Assembly (NCBI RefSeq): GCF_041504345.1
Contig: NZ_CP167894.1
Coordinates: 372,001 to 436,000, forward strand
From: Vibrio sp. BS-M-Sm-2
GTDB taxonomy: Bacteria > Pseudomonadota > Gammaproteobacteria > Enterobacterales > Vibrionaceae
DNA length: 64,000 nt
Direction: 5' to 3'
Of this stretch, positions 1-9,881 are shown piece after piece. The notes beneath the pieces are model-generated. The model had not been told where the DNA came from, did no database searches, and saw nothing but the letters and a program-made list of their open reading frames with translations. The translations under genes and the position numbers were made by a program. Within the stretch, counting starts at the first letter, position 1, and the number at the start of each line of letters is the position of its first letter.

Positions 1-1008
1 GATGGTGTCACCTGGGGAAATGTTATCTTCTTCAACCACGAAGCGTCCAAACTCATCAGAGCGATAAGTGGTTTGATAAATGCCATTGACTAAAACATCG
101 ATGCTGATATTAGGTTGAGTAGTTCGTTCGAGTTGAAGGTTGCCGAACTCTGTCTGTCGCTTTCGGTTGGTGTAATAGAGCCCATCTTCGAGGGTTTGAT
201 TCACGGTAAAGACGCTGCCATCTAATAACACATGGCCGACTTCCAAAGAGCCTTCACCGTCATGAGCTTCTACCGCAATGTTGTAATAAACGATGGGGTT
301 ATCTTCTCGTGAATCAATCGACAAGCGAGACAAAGAGTGTTCAGTGCTTAATATGGTGTCTGAGATTGCGTAAACATCACCACCAGTTTCACTGTCGTGA
401 TAAACCGAAGTCGCTAAGCGAGTCGCCAAACCCACGGCGGCAACAGGTTCGAAAGCTGGCGTGCTTTCAGCTCGCTTGAGATCCTCGGCCTTCTTACGTG
501 ATTCATTTTTCATCTTAGAAATAGCGGCTTCCAGTTCAGTCAATGAACTGAATTCTGGAGTAACGGTGAGCCGATAATCATCAATATCCCAACGCACTTT
601 TGCCGGGATACAAGCTTGTAAGCTGTACCAGTGGATGTAAGTTTCTGAGTCGATGACTTGATATTTGATCGACTGGATATTGTTGTCATCGCGATAACAA
701 ATGGCTTGTTCGGTATCTAGAATGTACGGAGGAGATTCTCTTCCCACATCTTGAGGCAAATACAGTTCGCAATATCCGCTTTCATCACACTGACCATTCA
801 TTTCGAGCAGATAAAAAGAGGCATTGGATATCGAAATGAAGGGTTCTTCGTAGTCATCCATCATGACACGATAAAAGCTATCCCCCACTTTCCCGACTCG
901 AACTTCAACATGGGCTGGATAGAGTTCACTCGCCTCACTTTCTGCTTTAGATTGCGAATACGCACCAAAAGGAAACAGTGAGGCGAGCAACAAAAGTCGC
1001 CAAACCAT
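1..1008 (-). CDS. Fimbrial usher-like outer-membrane protein, N-terminal part (3' end beyond window)
   Basis: The minus-strand frame is open from an ATG at 1008 to the window edge (336 codons) and begins with a Sec-type signal (MVWRLLLLASLF...GAYSQ). Ushers are outer-membrane barrels that receive chaperone-subunit complexes and thread the pilus out. Near the edge the frame has a plug-like segment (VLVNGIYQ, DEFGRF, ISPGDTI). It lies 47 bp after the chaperone gene in the same direction. Overall similarity to classical PapC/FimD is weak, so it may be an alternative-clade usher. An in-frame GTG at 1020 is a possible earlier start. The barrel and C-terminus are not in the window. Confidence 0.7.
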   Translation of the reverse strand, partial: MVWRLLLLASLFPFGAYSQSKAESEASELYPAHVEVRVGKVGDSFYRVMMDDYEEPFISISNASFYLLEMNGQCDESGYCELYLPQDVGRESPPYILDTEQAICYRDDNNIQSIKYQVIDSETYIHWYSLQACIPAKVRWDIDDYRLTVTPEFSSLTELEAAISKMKNESRKKAEDLKRAESTPAFEPVAAVGLATRLATSVYHDSETGGDVYAISDTILSTEHSLSRLSIDSREDNPIVYYNIAVEAHDGEGSLEVGHVLLDGSVFTVNQTLEDGLYYTNRKRQTEFGNLQLERTTQPNISIDVLVNGIYQTTYRSDEFGRFVVEEDNISPGDTI

Positions 1009-1055
1009 GCAATTGAACACTGGCTTTTACAGAGTCAGCGACAATGAAACGAGCA

Positions 1056-1766
1056 CTACAGAACACATTCGTACAGAGGCTGTTCGTTCTGAACCAGTGA
1101 GATCTTTGAGCCTTTTGGGAAAGGCTTGGTTAATTCAGCATTACGAAGTAGCACCACTTTTTCGCTATGCTCATCAACATTCAATTTCGCAGTAAATTGA
1201 AAGTTACCATCGTTGCGAATCTTGATGCTTTGGTTGTCACACGCAAACTTAACATCTTGCACCTGCTCACCTTTCTGAACATAAACGGGTACATAACTGT
1301 TGATGTGAAAGTTCAGTTGAAAGGCTGAACCATCACTGTTGGTTTTACTTGAAGACAACGCAATGTCTGATAGCTCTGCAGCTTTTGCTATTGGAGAAAA
1401 CCACAAGTAAGCACGATATTCACCATCAGCCATGTCAGCAGGTAAAGCATTCATACGTAAGCGAACCGTGCGTCTTTGATTGGGTTTAAGTTCACGAATT
1501 ATTGGTGGTGACACTTTAATCCAACTCGCGATATCTTCTGATTGCGCGATATTAGCGTCAGTTCGAACTAAGCCACTCGCCTTTACCGGGCGATAAATCG
1601 GTTTTATCTCCAAGCGAATCGGTTGATCTGAATTGTTTTCGACGACGATTTTTTCAGTCACCGAAGTGTCGGCATCCAGCACAAAACGAGTCGGTGCGAT
1701 GAGTAACTGAGCATAGGCTTGTGTTGTGAAGATTAAGCCGAGAACACATGAGATAAACAACTTCAT
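1056..1766 (-). CDS. Periplasmic PapD-like pilus chaperone
   Basis: 236 aa with a signal peptide cleaved after AYA and an immunoglobulin-like first domain: LLIAPTRFVLD opening strand, VENNSDQPIRLEI, and the RRTVRLRM strand typical of the chaperone G1 region. Such chaperones complete the fold of pilus subunits in the periplasm and pass them to the usher. Its start overlaps the stop of the upstream subunit gene by 4 nt, suggesting translational coupling. The usher-like gene follows. Family assignment rests on the fold pattern and the operon. Confidence 0.85.
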   Translation of the reverse strand: MKLFISCVLGLIFTTQAYAQLLIAPTRFVLDADTSVTEKIVVENNSDQPIRLEIKPIYRPVKASGLVRTDANIAQSEDIASWIKVSPPIIRELKPNQRRTVRLRMNALPADMADGEYRAYLWFSPIAKAAELSDIALSSSKTNSDGSAFQLNFHINSYVPVYVQKGEQVQDVKFACDNQSIKIRNDGNFQFTAKLNVDEHSEKVVLLRNAELTKPFPKGSKISLVQNEQPLYECVL

Positions 1767-2200
1767 TTATAATTAACCTCAAAAGGGATTGTACTGGTGT
1801 AAAGGCCTGCTGGGTGGTTAGCACCGATTTTCACTTTGGCACCAATACACAATAATTTGCTTCTCCCGTTCCCTTTGATTATGGCTCTACCACGCTTTGA
1901 TAAGCCACAACCAAAATAGAACTTTCTAATACGCAGGCGTTTGGATTTACGAGAATGGTTTAGATATTGCTTGGAAGGGAGAGAAACCACGATTTTTTTA
2001 CCAGGCTCACCTTCAACATAAAAACGAACCACATAAACCTGACTATTGGATGGGTTTGAATCCGCATTCTGACCCGACCCAGAGATATACATACCCGGAA
2101 ATTTCACTTCCATATTCTCAGGAATAATTTCTAGCGCATGAAAAGGGCTAGAATAAAAAATCAGACCGATATAAATCGCGTATTTGAATAGAAGACTCAT
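1763..2200 (-). CDS. Probable minor pilus subunit or accessory protein
   Basis: 145 aa with an N-terminal hydrophobic signal (about residues 6-22, ending FHA) and a beta-rich body (VYVVRFYVEGEPGKKIVVSLPS), ending in YTSTIPFEVNYK. That ending resembles the terminal strand of the DUF4402-like subunit upstream, so a tip or minor subunit is likely. It lies between the major subunit and chaperone genes and overlaps the chaperone start by 4 nt. Two internal cysteines (FGCGL, LLCIG) could form a disulfide. No specific family is recognised. Confidence 0.65.
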   Translation of the reverse strand: MSLLFKYAIYIGLIFYSSPFHALEIIPENMEVKFPGMYISGSGQNADSNPSNSQVYVVRFYVEGEPGKKIVVSLPSKQYLNHSRKSKRLRIRKFYFGCGLSKRGRAIIKGNGRSKLLCIGAKVKIGANHPAGLYTSTIPFEVNYK

Positions 2201-2207
2201 AGTAAAG

Positions 2208-2229
2208 ACGGCTGCTTTGCAACAGCCGT
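2208..2229 (-). other. Intercistronic hairpin after major pilin gene
   Basis: A perfect 7-bp inverted repeat (acggctg / cagccgt, 8-nt loop) lies between the stop of the main pilin gene and the start of the next gene, with only a short T stretch following on the minus strand. Such hairpins often protect the pilin message or partly terminate, so that the main subunit is made in excess. This role is inference. Confidence 0.5.
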
Positions 2230-2252
2230 AATATTATACTGGTTTCATTTAT

Positions 2253-2687
2253 TTATTGGTAAGTAACATCTACTGCAACGTTAGCAGTATATGTACCAGC
2301 AACTAATGTCGCACTTGAAGTACGTGCAGTACCACCAATATTAAGATCCGCAGTACCACCGGTAAGGGTAATAGCATTATTAAAGTCAAATTCAGCTGCA
2401 ATCGTATTTACACCATTCACCAAGTTAGTATCAGAAATACTTACTGTTACTGCATCACCAGATTCTCCAGAAAGAGTAAATGCCGCAGCTCCAGCATCAC
2501 CTTGAGCGATAACAACGTCCGTTGTGTTGTCTGAAGTGATGATACCGAAGTCAAGATCACTTGTTTTTGTCATTGTAATCGCTTGTTTTACTTCTAGTGT
2601 TGCATCAAAAGTGTCACTCACAGCGAAAACGTTCGCTGAAGAGATAGAAAGTGCAGATACAGCAACAACCTTAAATACTTTGTTCAT
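2253..2687 (-). CDS. DUF4402-type major pilus subunit
   Basis: 144 aa: signal peptide ending SSANVFA, then a mature beta-sandwich rich in small and threonine residues with the DUF4402-like pattern (LEVKQAITMTKTSDLDFG near the N-terminus, GTYTANVAVDVTYQ at the C-terminus). DUF4402 proteins are commonly pilus shaft subunits. It is first in the operon, preceded by an aaggatt ribosome-binding site. A hairpin separates it from the downstream genes. Low charge and repeated short strands fit an assembled surface structure. Confidence 0.8.
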   Translation of the reverse strand: MNKVFKVVAVSALSISSANVFAVSDTFDATLEVKQAITMTKTSDLDFGIITSDNTTDVVIAQGDAGAAAFTLSGESGDAVTVSISDTNLVNGVNTIAAEFDFNNAITLTGGTADLNIGGTARTSSATLVAGTYTANVAVDVTYQ

Positions 2688-2713
2688 TTCTTTAATCCTT
2701 TATATAAAATCGG

Positions 2714-2988
2714 CTTTATTATTAGGGTTACCTAATAGTCAATCAAAGTTAACAATTAAGTAACAACAATCCTATTTAGAAAATATATATATTGACACTT
2801 ATTTATAAAAAAATGAGGCGCAGTGAGAATAAGATCACGCAAATTGACATAAATAACACTAACAATAATAATGGTATTGGTTCATTTTCACCAATTATAT
2901 ATAAAACTGGTTTTACACTTAACTCCTTTATTTTTGTACGTAATTATTTCTATAAAAAGACCTTAATTAAAGTAACCCTAAAATAAAG
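2714..2988. repeat. Pair of 17/18-bp inverted repeats flanking the pilus promoter region
   Basis: Positions 2714-2731 (CTTTATTATTAGGGTTAC) and 2972-2988 read on the minus strand (CTTTATTTTAGGGTTAC) are identical apart from one extra A. They are inverted, with 240 bp of AT-rich sequence between them, just upstream of the major subunit gene. This could be a fim-like invertible promoter or two copies of a regulator site. No recombinase gene lies in the window. Confidence 0.5.
2720..2737. promoter_or_regulatory. Operator-like palindrome upstream of pilin gene
   Basis: TATTAGG-gtta-CCTAATA is a perfect 7-bp inverted repeat with a 4-nt centre, 33 bp upstream of the pilin start and overlapping the left member of the larger inverted-repeat pair. 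Its position fits a repressor site or 5'-leader hairpin. The protein that would bind is unknown. Confidence 0.4.
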
Positions 2989-3698
2989 GACAAGAATAAG
3001 CCCTTATTATATTCAGGTTAATTACTATATAGATCACCGTGTTGCAATACAGTCTCAAAAATGAAACATACTGACAATTAAAATAAATTGTAATGAAAAT
3101 GAAATATTAGAGCTTTATTTATATCCAATTCAAACACGGATTATAGAAAGTATTAAAAATGAGACAAACATAACACTCCAGTAAAATTAACCCCGACAAT
3201 CATAAATACAGAAAAATTAATTAAATCTAAGAGGATTGTATTGCGAAATACACCTTAATTGGACAGATCCAAGACAGGCAAGTGAAGCAGTTTAAACATC
3301 TGCGCTGCGGTTTAGACATAAGCACAGCGGATTAGCCTCAGGTACAGGTACAGCCGATTAGCCACCAGTCAAAAAACAACGAGGTGTTTCTAATCACACG
3401 GCTTTAGAGTAAAAGACAAACAAACTCATTCGCGGTAAACCTGAAACCCGACTCATCGCCTTACAACAGCTAAGGTGAAAAGATAGGTAAAAAAGAGGTA
3501 CACAGGCAGAATTGTGACCATAGAAAAGCCACAATTGGATTCAAAACCTTCCCCACCGACTCGATTGAATAGTAAAGCACCGTTTTCCGGCAATTTATTT
3601 GTGATCTGGGTTGCACGCGTACCGCATACTATCAGATACTGAACAAAACTAACCTTCAGCCACAGTAAACGTTCCGCGCTTGCTGTTCAGGAAATTCA
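2989..3698. other. AT-rich non-coding stretch between pilus operon and sbcB
   Basis: No convincing gene. The first half is very AT-rich. Around 3297-3365 there are three loose copies of a unit resembling cagcggattag (gctgcggtttag, acagcggattag, acagccgattag). The sbcB promoter should lie in the last 100-200 bp, but no clear -35/-10 pair stands out. Confidence 0.5.
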
Positions 3699-5123
3699 AT
3701 GAGTTCAGATAATCAGCCGACCTACTTCTTTTTTGATTACGAAACGTGGGGCGTTAGCCCAGCAAAAGACCGTCCGAGTCAGTTTGCGGGTGTTCGTACC
3801 GACCAAGATTTCAATGTTATTGGAGAGCCTCTGGTTATCTATTGCCAACCTCCTGCTGATTACCTCCCTGCGCCTGAAGCTGCGTTGATCACCCGTATCA
3901 CACCACAGAAAGCGGCTTCACAAGGTCTTCCTGAACCAGAGTTTATCGCTAAGATCCATGCTGAGTTAGCGAAACCAAACACCACAAGCCTTGGCTACAA
4001 CAGTATTCGATTCGATGATGAGGTAACGCGTTACACTTGTTACCGAAACTTCATCGACCCGTATGCGTGGAGCTGGCAGAACGGTAACTCACGTTGGGAT
4101 CTACTCGATGTAATGCGCGCTGTTCACGCACTGCGCCCTGATGGTATCAACTGGCCACCAAATGAAGAAGGTTACCCAAGTTTCAAACTGGAACATCTAT
4201 CGGTGGCAAACGGTATTGAACATGAGAACGCGCACGATGCGATGGCAGATGTTATTGCGACCATCGAACTGGCTAAGAAGTTAAAGGCCGCACAACCTAA
4301 GATGTTTGATTACCTCTACAACATGCGTCATAAGCGTAAGCTGAATGACCTGGTTGATATTGTAAACATGACACCATTGATGCACGTTTCGGGCATGTTT
4401 GGCCGTGACTGCAACTACACAAGTTGGATTGTGCCTATGGCTTGGCACCCAACCAATCAAAATGCCGTTATCGTGGTTGATTTAGCCAAAGATCCAAGCC
4501 CACTGTTAGAACTGGACGCTGATGAACTCAGAGACAGACTCTACACCAAACGCAGTGAACTGGGTGAAGACGAGCTACCCGTACCAATCAAATTGGTTCA
4601 ACTGAACAAGTGCCCTATTCTTGCGCCAGCCAAAACACTGACGGCTGAAAATGCCGAAACCATCGGTATCGATCGCCAACAATGCTTAAAGAACCTAGCA
4701 CTGCTTCGTGAACACCCAGAGATCCGCGAAAAACTGATCGGCCTCTACTCGCAAGAGCGTGAGTACGAGAAGAGTGATGATGTTGATACACACCTTTACG
4801 ACGGTTTCTTTTCACCTGCTGATAAAACAGCAATGAACATCATTCGCGAAACTGACCCAAATAACTTAGCAGCTTTGGATATCACCTTCAGTGACGAACG
4901 TATTAAACCGCTACTGTTCCGTTACCGTGCTCGAAATTTCCCATGGACGCTCGACGAAGCTGAACAATTGAAATGGGCGAACCATTGTCGTGAATTTTAT
5001 GAGAGCCGTTTAGAAGAGTACATGCTCAACCTTGAAAACCTCGCGCACGAACATGAAAGCGACGAGAAGAAAATGGCTATCTTGAAAGCGGTTTATCAAT
5101 ACGTAGAAAAGTTAGCTAGCTAA
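3699..5123 (+). CDS. sbcB: Exodeoxyribonuclease I
   Basis: 474 aa, the usual ExoI length. The DEDD exonuclease core begins at residue 11 with FFDYETWG (Asp and Glu metal ligands), followed by [14 protein letters not shown] and the HDAMADV histidine/aspartate motif. The C-terminal half matches the ExoI SH3-like and helical extension. The enzyme degrades single-stranded DNA 3' to 5' and acts in recombination and mismatch repair. The ATG follows an aggaaa ribosome-binding site. The gene stands alone before the lrgAB-like pair, as recalled for V. cholerae. Confidence 0.96.
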   Translation: MSSDNQPTYFFFDYETWGVSPAKDRPSQFAGVRTDQDFNVIGEPLVIYCQPPADYLPAPEAALITRITPQKAASQGLPEPEFIAKIHAELAKPNTTSLGYNSIRFDDEVTRYTCYRNFIDPYAWSWQNGNSRWDLLDVMRAVHALRPDGINWPPNEEGYPSFKLEHLSVANGIEHENAHDAMADVIATIELAKKLKAAQPKMFDYLYNMRHKRKLNDLVDIVNMTPLMHVSGMFGRDCNYTSWIVPMAWHPTNQNAVIVVDLAKDPSPLLELDADELRDRLYTKRSELGEDELPVPIKLVQLNKCPILAPAKTLTAENAETIGIDRQQCLKNLALLREHPEIREKLIGLYSQEREYEKSDDVDTHLYDGFFSPADKTAMNIIRETDPNNLAALDITFSDERIKPLLFRYRARNFPWTLDEAEQLKWANHCREFYESRLEEYMLNLENLAHEHESDEKKMAILKAVYQYVEKLAS

Positions 5124-5148
5124 TTCCATTATCAAGAGACGTAACACT

Positions 5149-5520
5149 TTGAAAGAAAGATTGATCCAACTGGTTTACTGCTTAATCTCCTTCACCTTAA
5201 TCATAGGTGCTCTTACAGCAGGTAATGCGTTACAGCACTTTTTGGATACCTCAATCCCAGGCAGTATTTTTGGCATGTTGATTCTGTTTGCCGCCATGGT
5301 GATTGGTATTGTTCCTTCGCACTGGGTACAGCCCGGTGCAAGCTTGATTATCCGCCTAATGATCTTACTATTTGTTCCGATCAGTGTCGGGTTGATGGAT
5401 CACTTCGACATGCTCATCGCGAACGCATTGCCAATTATGGCGAGCGCCGTTGGTGGCACATTACTGGTGTTGGTGTCCTTATCATGGTTCTTAGACCGCT
5501 TGCTTTCGAGAGGTAATTGA
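5149..5520 (+). CDS. CidA/LrgA family holin-like membrane protein
   Basis: 123 aa with four predicted membrane segments and the family signature [12 protein letters not shown], followed by [12 protein letters not shown]. Members act with an LrgB-type partner and have been linked to murein hydrolase control, or more recently to small-metabolite (pyruvate-like) transport. The start is TTG at 5149, preceded by aagagac. The stop overlaps or abuts the start of the partner gene, so the two form an operon. Function is by family only. Confidence 0.9.
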   Translation: MKERLIQLVYCLISFTLIIGALTAGNALQHFLDTSIPGSIFGMLILFAAMVIGIVPSHWVQPGASLIIRLMILLFVPISVGLMDHFDMLIANALPIMASAVGGTLLVLVSLSWFLDRLLSRGN

Positions 5521-5522
5521 TC

Positions 5523-6200
5523 ATGTGGATTCTACTCACCATCGTGGTATTCCTGTTTGCTCGCTGGGTAAGCCAAAAAGTAAACTCGCCGCTGTGTAAC
5601 CCGCTGCTTATCAGCATTGGTATAATCATTCCGATTCTCACGTTCTTCAAAGTACCGTTTGAGACTTACTATGCTGATAACACCTGGATTACCTACATGC
5701 TTCAGCCTGCGGTTGTTGCACTTGCCTACCCGCTTTATGAACAGCTACCTCAAATCAGAGCCAACTGGCGCATCATTACCTTTGCTTGCACGCTAGGCAG
5801 TGTAATGTCGATGACAACAACGGCATTAATCGCAGTGGCTTTTAAAGCGGACTTAACTTTGATCGCGAGTTTGTTAGGCAAATCAGTCACCACGCCAATT
5901 GCGATGGAAGTATCAAGCCATTTAGGTGGTGAAGCAGCGATTGCGGCAATACTGGTATTGATTGTTGGTCTGTTTGGGGCAATTTTTGCTTATCCAATCT
6001 ACAATCTCATTGGCATTAAGAGCCCTATCGCGCGTGGTTTAACCATGGGTACCGTGTCTCACGCTTTAGGTACTGCGACCTGTGCTGAAAAGAATCAGGA
6101 AGATGCTGCATTCAGTTCGTTGGCATTGGTTCTTTGTGGGGTTATCACCTCAATCATTGCACCGAGTATATTTTCGCTCGTGGTTTGGTTCTATTCTTAA
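5523..6200 (+). CDS. LrgB family (CidB/LrgB, YohK-like) membrane protein
   Basis: About 225 aa, six or more hydrophobic helices, with the LrgB signatures LLGKSVTTPIAMEVS and GTVSHALGTATC. It is the obligate partner of the LrgA-like protein encoded immediately upstream. The ATG at 5523 is preferred; a TTG at 5517 in the same frame overlaps the upstream stop. The gene ends before a strong terminator. Confidence 0.9.
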   Translation: MWILLTIVVFLFARWVSQKVNSPLCNPLLISIGIIIPILTFFKVPFETYYADNTWITYMLQPAVVALAYPLYEQLPQIRANWRIITFACTLGSVMSMTTTALIAVAFKADLTLIASLLGKSVTTPIAMEVSSHLGGEAAIAAILVLIVGLFGAIFAYPIYNLIGIKSPIARGLTMGTVSHALGTATCAEKNQEDAAFSSLALVLCGVITSIIAPSIFSLVVWFYS

Positions 6201-6294
6201 CCACTTTGATTGCAGTTTATACGTGCTCTAATAGATGAGTTGGTAAATAGCTAAACTCACTGGTTCGCGACTTTTAAGCGTTACAGATATCAAT

Positions 6295-6342
6295 AAGCCC
6301 AAGCATAACCTGATTATTTCAGTGATAGCTTGGGCTTTTTTC
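6295..6342 (+). terminator. Rho-independent terminator after lrgB-like gene
   Basis: A 10-bp stem (aagcccaagc / gcttgggctt) with a 23-nt loop, followed by a run of T. Confidence 0.8.
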
Positions 6343-6486
6343 TCTCATTTATTCATCAATACGTGACAAACCAAACTCAATTTCAAGCAATAAGTGCGAT
6401 ATCAATGGTAGTTTTTACTCTTGCAATCGATTTCATCTGTGACCTCACTCTAATTATGCAAACCAATGTAACAACAACAACGCAGT

Positions 6487-6502
6487 AGTGATCAAAGTCA
6501 CA
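6487..6502 (+). promoter_or_regulatory. CRP-like site upstream of cdd
   Basis: AGTGA-TCAAAG-TCACA matches the CRP pattern TGTGA-N6-TCACA at nine of ten half-site bases, 56 bp before the cdd start. A second TGTGA (6438-6442) lies upstream with a poor partner half. In enteric bacteria cdd is under CRP and CytR, so control by CRP is plausible. Confidence 0.5.
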
Positions 6503-6557
6503 GAAAATTCCTGAGCATTGCATAGAATTAAAGCCTAAGGTCAATTAAGGATTCAAC

Positions 6558-7445
6558 ATGAACAGTCGTATTACCCTGGCGCTGGAAAGTGCTCCAACAG
6601 CAATCAAAGCACTTTTGAGTGACATCGTATTAGCAGACAACTTTGACGCGACATTGTCTCCAGAACAATTTGCTAGCTTACTGCAAGCAAGTGGTTTAGC
6701 GGATGACGAGCTACGTATTGCGCTACTTCCTTTTGCCGCAGCCTATTCTTACGCTCCGCTATCTGACTTTTATGTTGGTGCAATCGTGCGTGGTTTGTCT
6801 GGCACTCTGTATTTTGGTGCAAACCTTGAAATCGCTGGTGCTCAACTTGGCCAAACAGTACACGCCGAGCAATCTGCAATCAGCCACGCTTGGATGAAAG
6901 GCGAACAAGGTATCTCTGATATCACAATCAATTTCAGCCCTTGTGGTCACTGTCGTCAATTCATGAACGAACTGACCACAGCGAAAGAGCTTAAGGTTCA
7001 GCTTCCACAACGTGATGAAATGTCTCTGCAAGAATACCTGCCAGACTCATTCGGCCCTGCTGATTTAGGTGTGACAACTGGCCTAATGACGAAGCTTGAT
7101 CATAAATACACGACCGAAGAAACAACGCCTATTGTTGTGGAAGCGCTAGCAGCACTAAACCGCAGCCATGCTCCTTACACCAAAAACCTAAGTGGTGTTT
7201 CACTACAACTGACGTCAGGTGAGATCTTCACGGGTGCTTATGCAGAAAATGCCGCGTTTAACCCGAGCCTACCCCCTCTGCAAGTGGCGTTGATTCAACT
7301 TAAACTGGCTGGCTTCGATTTTGAACAAATTGAAAGTGCTGCTTTGGTTGAAATCGCAGAAGGTAGCATCAGCCACCTTGCGGATACGCAATCTACATTA
7401 GAAGCGATTAATCCAGACATTCCAGTGACTTACTTAGCAATCTAA
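6558..7445 (+). CDS. cdd: Cytidine deaminase
   Basis: 295 aa, the long two-domain (E. coli-type) form. The zinc and catalytic motif [11 protein letters not shown] (His and proton-shuttle Glu) near residue 102 pairs with SPCGHCRQF, whose two cysteines complete the zinc site. It deaminates cytidine and deoxycytidine in pyrimidine salvage. The C-terminal half is the degenerate second deaminase domain. The start follows an aagga site and the gene ends just before a terminator. Confidence 0.96.
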   Translation: MNSRITLALESAPTAIKALLSDIVLADNFDATLSPEQFASLLQASGLADDELRIALLPFAAAYSYAPLSDFYVGAIVRGLSGTLYFGANLEIAGAQLGQTVHAEQSAISHAWMKGEQGISDITINFSPCGHCRQFMNELTTAKELKVQLPQRDEMSLQEYLPDSFGPADLGVTTGLMTKLDHKYTTEETTPIVVEALAALNRSHAPYTKNLSGVSLQLTSGEIFTGAYAENAAFNPSLPPLQVALIQLKLAGFDFEQIESAALVEIAEGSISHLADTQSTLEAINPDIPVTYLAI

Positions 7446-7473
7446 GCACATCTAATTAACAAAAATTTAAATA

Positions 7474-7503
7474 AGCAGCCCCATTTAACGGGGCTGCTTT
7501 TTT
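7474..7503 (+). terminator. Terminator after cdd
   Basis: A 9-bp GC-rich stem (agcagcccc / ggggctgct) and a short loop, followed by a T run. Confidence 0.9.
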
Positions 7504-7529
7504 TATCCTTGCAATTAACGAAACAGCTC

Positions 7530-7545
7530 GCGCAAACGTTTGCTT
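7530..7545 (+). promoter_or_regulatory. PurR operator upstream of purT
   Basis: GCGCAAACGTTTGCTT is close to the 16-bp PurR consensus (ACGCAAACGTTTGCGT), with the core CGCAAACGTTTGC intact. It is 68 bp upstream of the purT start. Purine-dependent repression of purT is therefore expected. Confidence 0.85.
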
Positions 7546-7612
7546 TTATCGTTAAAATAAGTATGATCTCCCCGTTTTCAATCAATCGTTCAAAAGATCG
7601 GAAGGAATTTCT

Positions 7613-8788
7613 ATGTTTGGTACTGCTACTCGTGAAAATGCTACTCGTGTACTTCTATTAGGTTCAGGTGAACTCGGCAAAGAAGTTGCTATCGAGTGCC
7701 AACGTTTAGGTTTGGAAGTTATTGCTTGTGACCGTTATGCAGACGCACCAGCGATGCAAGTTGCGCATCGTAGCCATGTATTAGACATGTTAGACGGCGA
7801 TGCACTTCAAGCCATCATTGAACTAGAAAAGCCAGATTATGTGGTTCCTGAAATTGAAGCTATTGCCACCAGCAAATTGGTAGAGCTAGAAGCGCAAGGC
7901 TTGAATGTCGTTCCAACAGCTAACGCAACTAAGCTAACGATGAACCGAGAAGGTATCCGTCGCCTAGCCGCAGAAGAGCTAAAACTGAGCACTTCTCCTT
8001 ACCGCTTTGCAGACACCTTTGAAGACTTCGCTGCCGCGGTTGAATTTGTCGGCATGCCTTGTGTTGTTAAACCAGTAATGAGTTCTTCAGGCAAAGGCCA
8101 GAGCGTTATCAAAACCGAAGAAGACATCCAAAAGTCGTGGGACTATGCACAAGAAGGCGGTCGCACTGGCGCTGGGCGTGTAATCGTTGAAGGCTTCATC
8201 GACTTTGATTACGAGATCACTCTTCTCACTGTTCGTGCAGTCGACGGTGTTCATTTCTGTGCACCTATCGGCCACCGCCAAGAAGACGGAGACTACCGCG
8301 AATCATGGCAGCCTCAGGTTATGTCAGACAACGCGCTTAAAGCCGCACAATACACGGCTGAACAAGTGGTTAATGCTCTAGGTGGTCATGGTATCTTTGG
8401 TGTTGAGTTGTTTGTTAAAGGCGACCATGTGATCTTCAACGAAGTATCCCCTCGCCCACACGATACTGGTTTAGTGACATTGATGTCTCAAGACTCATCG
8501 GAATTCGCACTGCACGTACGTGCCTTTACTGGTATGCCGATCAAATCAATCACGCAATACGGCCCTTGTGCATCAGCGGTTATTCTAGGCCAAGGCACTT
8601 CAACTAACATTCGTTTTGAAGGTCTTACAGAGGCGCTAGACGCACCACAAACGCAAATTCGCTTGTTTGGTAAGCCTGATATCGATGGTCGCCGCCGCCT
8701 AGGTGTGGCGCTTACTCGTCGCAACAGCACTGAGACAGCGATTGAAGATGCAATTGAGAGCGCGTCAAAAGTAAAAGTGATTTACTAA
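7613..8788 (+). CDS. purT: Formate-dependent phosphoribosylglycinamide formyltransferase (GAR transformylase 2)
   Basis: 391 aa, full length for PurT. It is an ATP-grasp enzyme that makes formyl-GAR from GAR, formate and ATP in purine synthesis. Visible features are [12 protein letters not shown] (N-terminal fold), MSSSGKGQS (ATP-binding loop), [24 protein letters not shown] (metal and ATP site) and GRRRLGVAL near the end. A strong ggaagga ribosome-binding site precedes the ATG. The PurR box upstream fits its pathway. Confidence 0.97.
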   Translation: MFGTATRENATRVLLLGSGELGKEVAIECQRLGLEVIACDRYADAPAMQVAHRSHVLDMLDGDALQAIIELEKPDYVVPEIEAIATSKLVELEAQGLNVVPTANATKLTMNREGIRRLAAEELKLSTSPYRFADTFEDFAAAVEFVGMPCVVKPVMSSSGKGQSVIKTEEDIQKSWDYAQEGGRTGAGRVIVEGFIDFDYEITLLTVRAVDGVHFCAPIGHRQEDGDYRESWQPQVMSDNALKAAQYTAEQVVNALGGHGIFGVELFVKGDHVIFNEVSPRPHDTGLVTLMSQDSSEFALHVRAFTGMPIKSITQYGPCASAVILGQGTSTNIRFEGLTEALDAPQTQIRLFGKPDIDGRRRLGVALTRRNSTETAIEDAIESASKVKVIY

Positions 8789-8840
8789 CCTGCCATTCAA
8801 TTCTGAACAATCACGAGTTCAAATCTGAACAATAAAAAAA

Positions 8841-8867
8841 GACGGGCTATCGAGCCCGTCTTTTTTA
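8841..8867. terminator. Bidirectional terminator between purT and tpm
   Basis: gacgggct / agcccgtc stem with A-rich left and T-rich right flanks, so it can stop the convergent purT and tpm transcripts. Confidence 0.9.
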
Positions 8868-8904
8868 TTGGTGTTATCTGTTGGCTTAACTAAGCAGACT
8901 GAAC

Positions 8905-9558
8905 TTAAGCGTCTGACTCAATCAAATACACTTCTTCACAGAAGCGAGACAAACCTTTCTTAACAATCTTCGGATGTTCATCGTCCGCAATATCTTGATT
9001 CAACAATGTGATTTTGTACCCAGAGAACAACTGATCGATCTCTAGTTTAGGTACGCTAAACGGAGGCCCTGCCATCTCACTTTGGTCATAATCCAGAGTG
9101 ACCAGAAGGATCTTTCCACCCGGTTTCAGCAGTTGTTTTAAACGCTCTACGTACTGCACTCGCATCTCTTCAGGCAGTGCGACCAAAGACGCGCGATCAT
9201 AAATGGTATCAACAGGCTGGATAGGTGCAGTGAAGTAATCGCCTGTATAGATGTTCAGTTCATCAAATTGATACAGCTCGTGCTGACCGCTAATTTGAGT
9301 CACAGTCGGCGTGTAAAGGTGCTCTGCAAAAAATGCGCGAACCGCAATCTGGCTTAACTCGACACCTTGAACATCTTCATGCTTTGAAGCTAGCCAAATC
9401 AGATCTTCACTTTTGCCACAAAGTGGAACAAACACACTCTTCTCGTAGCTAGTCTCAGTCTTTTCCCAAAATTTAATCAGAAGTGGGTTTACATCTTCGA
9501 GGTGGAAACCAATTTGGTTGGCTGCCCATTTATTGTGCCAAAATTCAGGATTATTCAT
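8905..9558 (-). CDS. tpm: Thiopurine S-methyltransferase family protein
   Basis: 217 aa, the typical bacterial TPMT length. It starts [19 protein letters not shown], the hallmark N-terminus, and holds [16 protein letters not shown] (SAM-binding loop), GVELSQIAV and [10 protein letters not shown]. The enzyme uses S-adenosylmethionine to methylate thiopurines and, in bacteria, selenium or tellurium oxyanions. It is convergent with purT and shares the terminator. Confidence 0.93.
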   Translation of the reverse strand: MNNPEFWHNKWAANQIGFHLEDVNPLLIKFWEKTETSYEKSVFVPLCGKSEDLIWLASKHEDVQGVELSQIAVRAFFAEHLYTPTVTQISGQHELYQFDELNIYTGDYFTAPIQPVDTIYDRASLVALPEEMRVQYVERLKQLLKPGGKILLVTLDYDQSEMAGPPFSVPKLEIDQLFSGYKITLLNQDIADDEHPKIVKKGLSRFCEEVYLIESDA

Positions 9559-9881
9559 CTTTCGTTCATGTTAAACAGTCATAATGCAAGGGTACAGTAT
9601 AGAGAGGTAAGAGCAACCTTAGCTTGGTTTAAAGTACCAAATTGGTTTCGGCAGAATCAGAAACTGGCTAAGTTCAAAGTTCTTAAAATTGCGGAACCAA
9701 CACTTGAATTATTTGTCTATATGTTCACATTTTAAAGCAATATTAAACGTTAGAGTTGGTTTCTGCCTTAGCTAGCCCCATTTAATATGTAGTGAGTTTA
9801 GTTAAGCTGTTTTTACTCTTATGCGTTACTGGTTACCCCTTTTGACTACCCGTTTTTGTAACCTTGTATTTTGGAGTTTGA

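Larger units (their letters stand above)
6201..6557. other. Intergenic region with terminator and cdd promoter
   Basis: Holds the terminator of the lrgAB-like pair in its first third and CRP-like half-sites before cdd. No gene is visible. Confidence 0.5.

Noticed and set aside
2792..2986. 64-codon open frame in the pilus upstream region
   Set aside because: Very AT-rich, no ribosome-binding site, low-complexity Asn run; it overlaps the inverted-repeat region and looks like chance.
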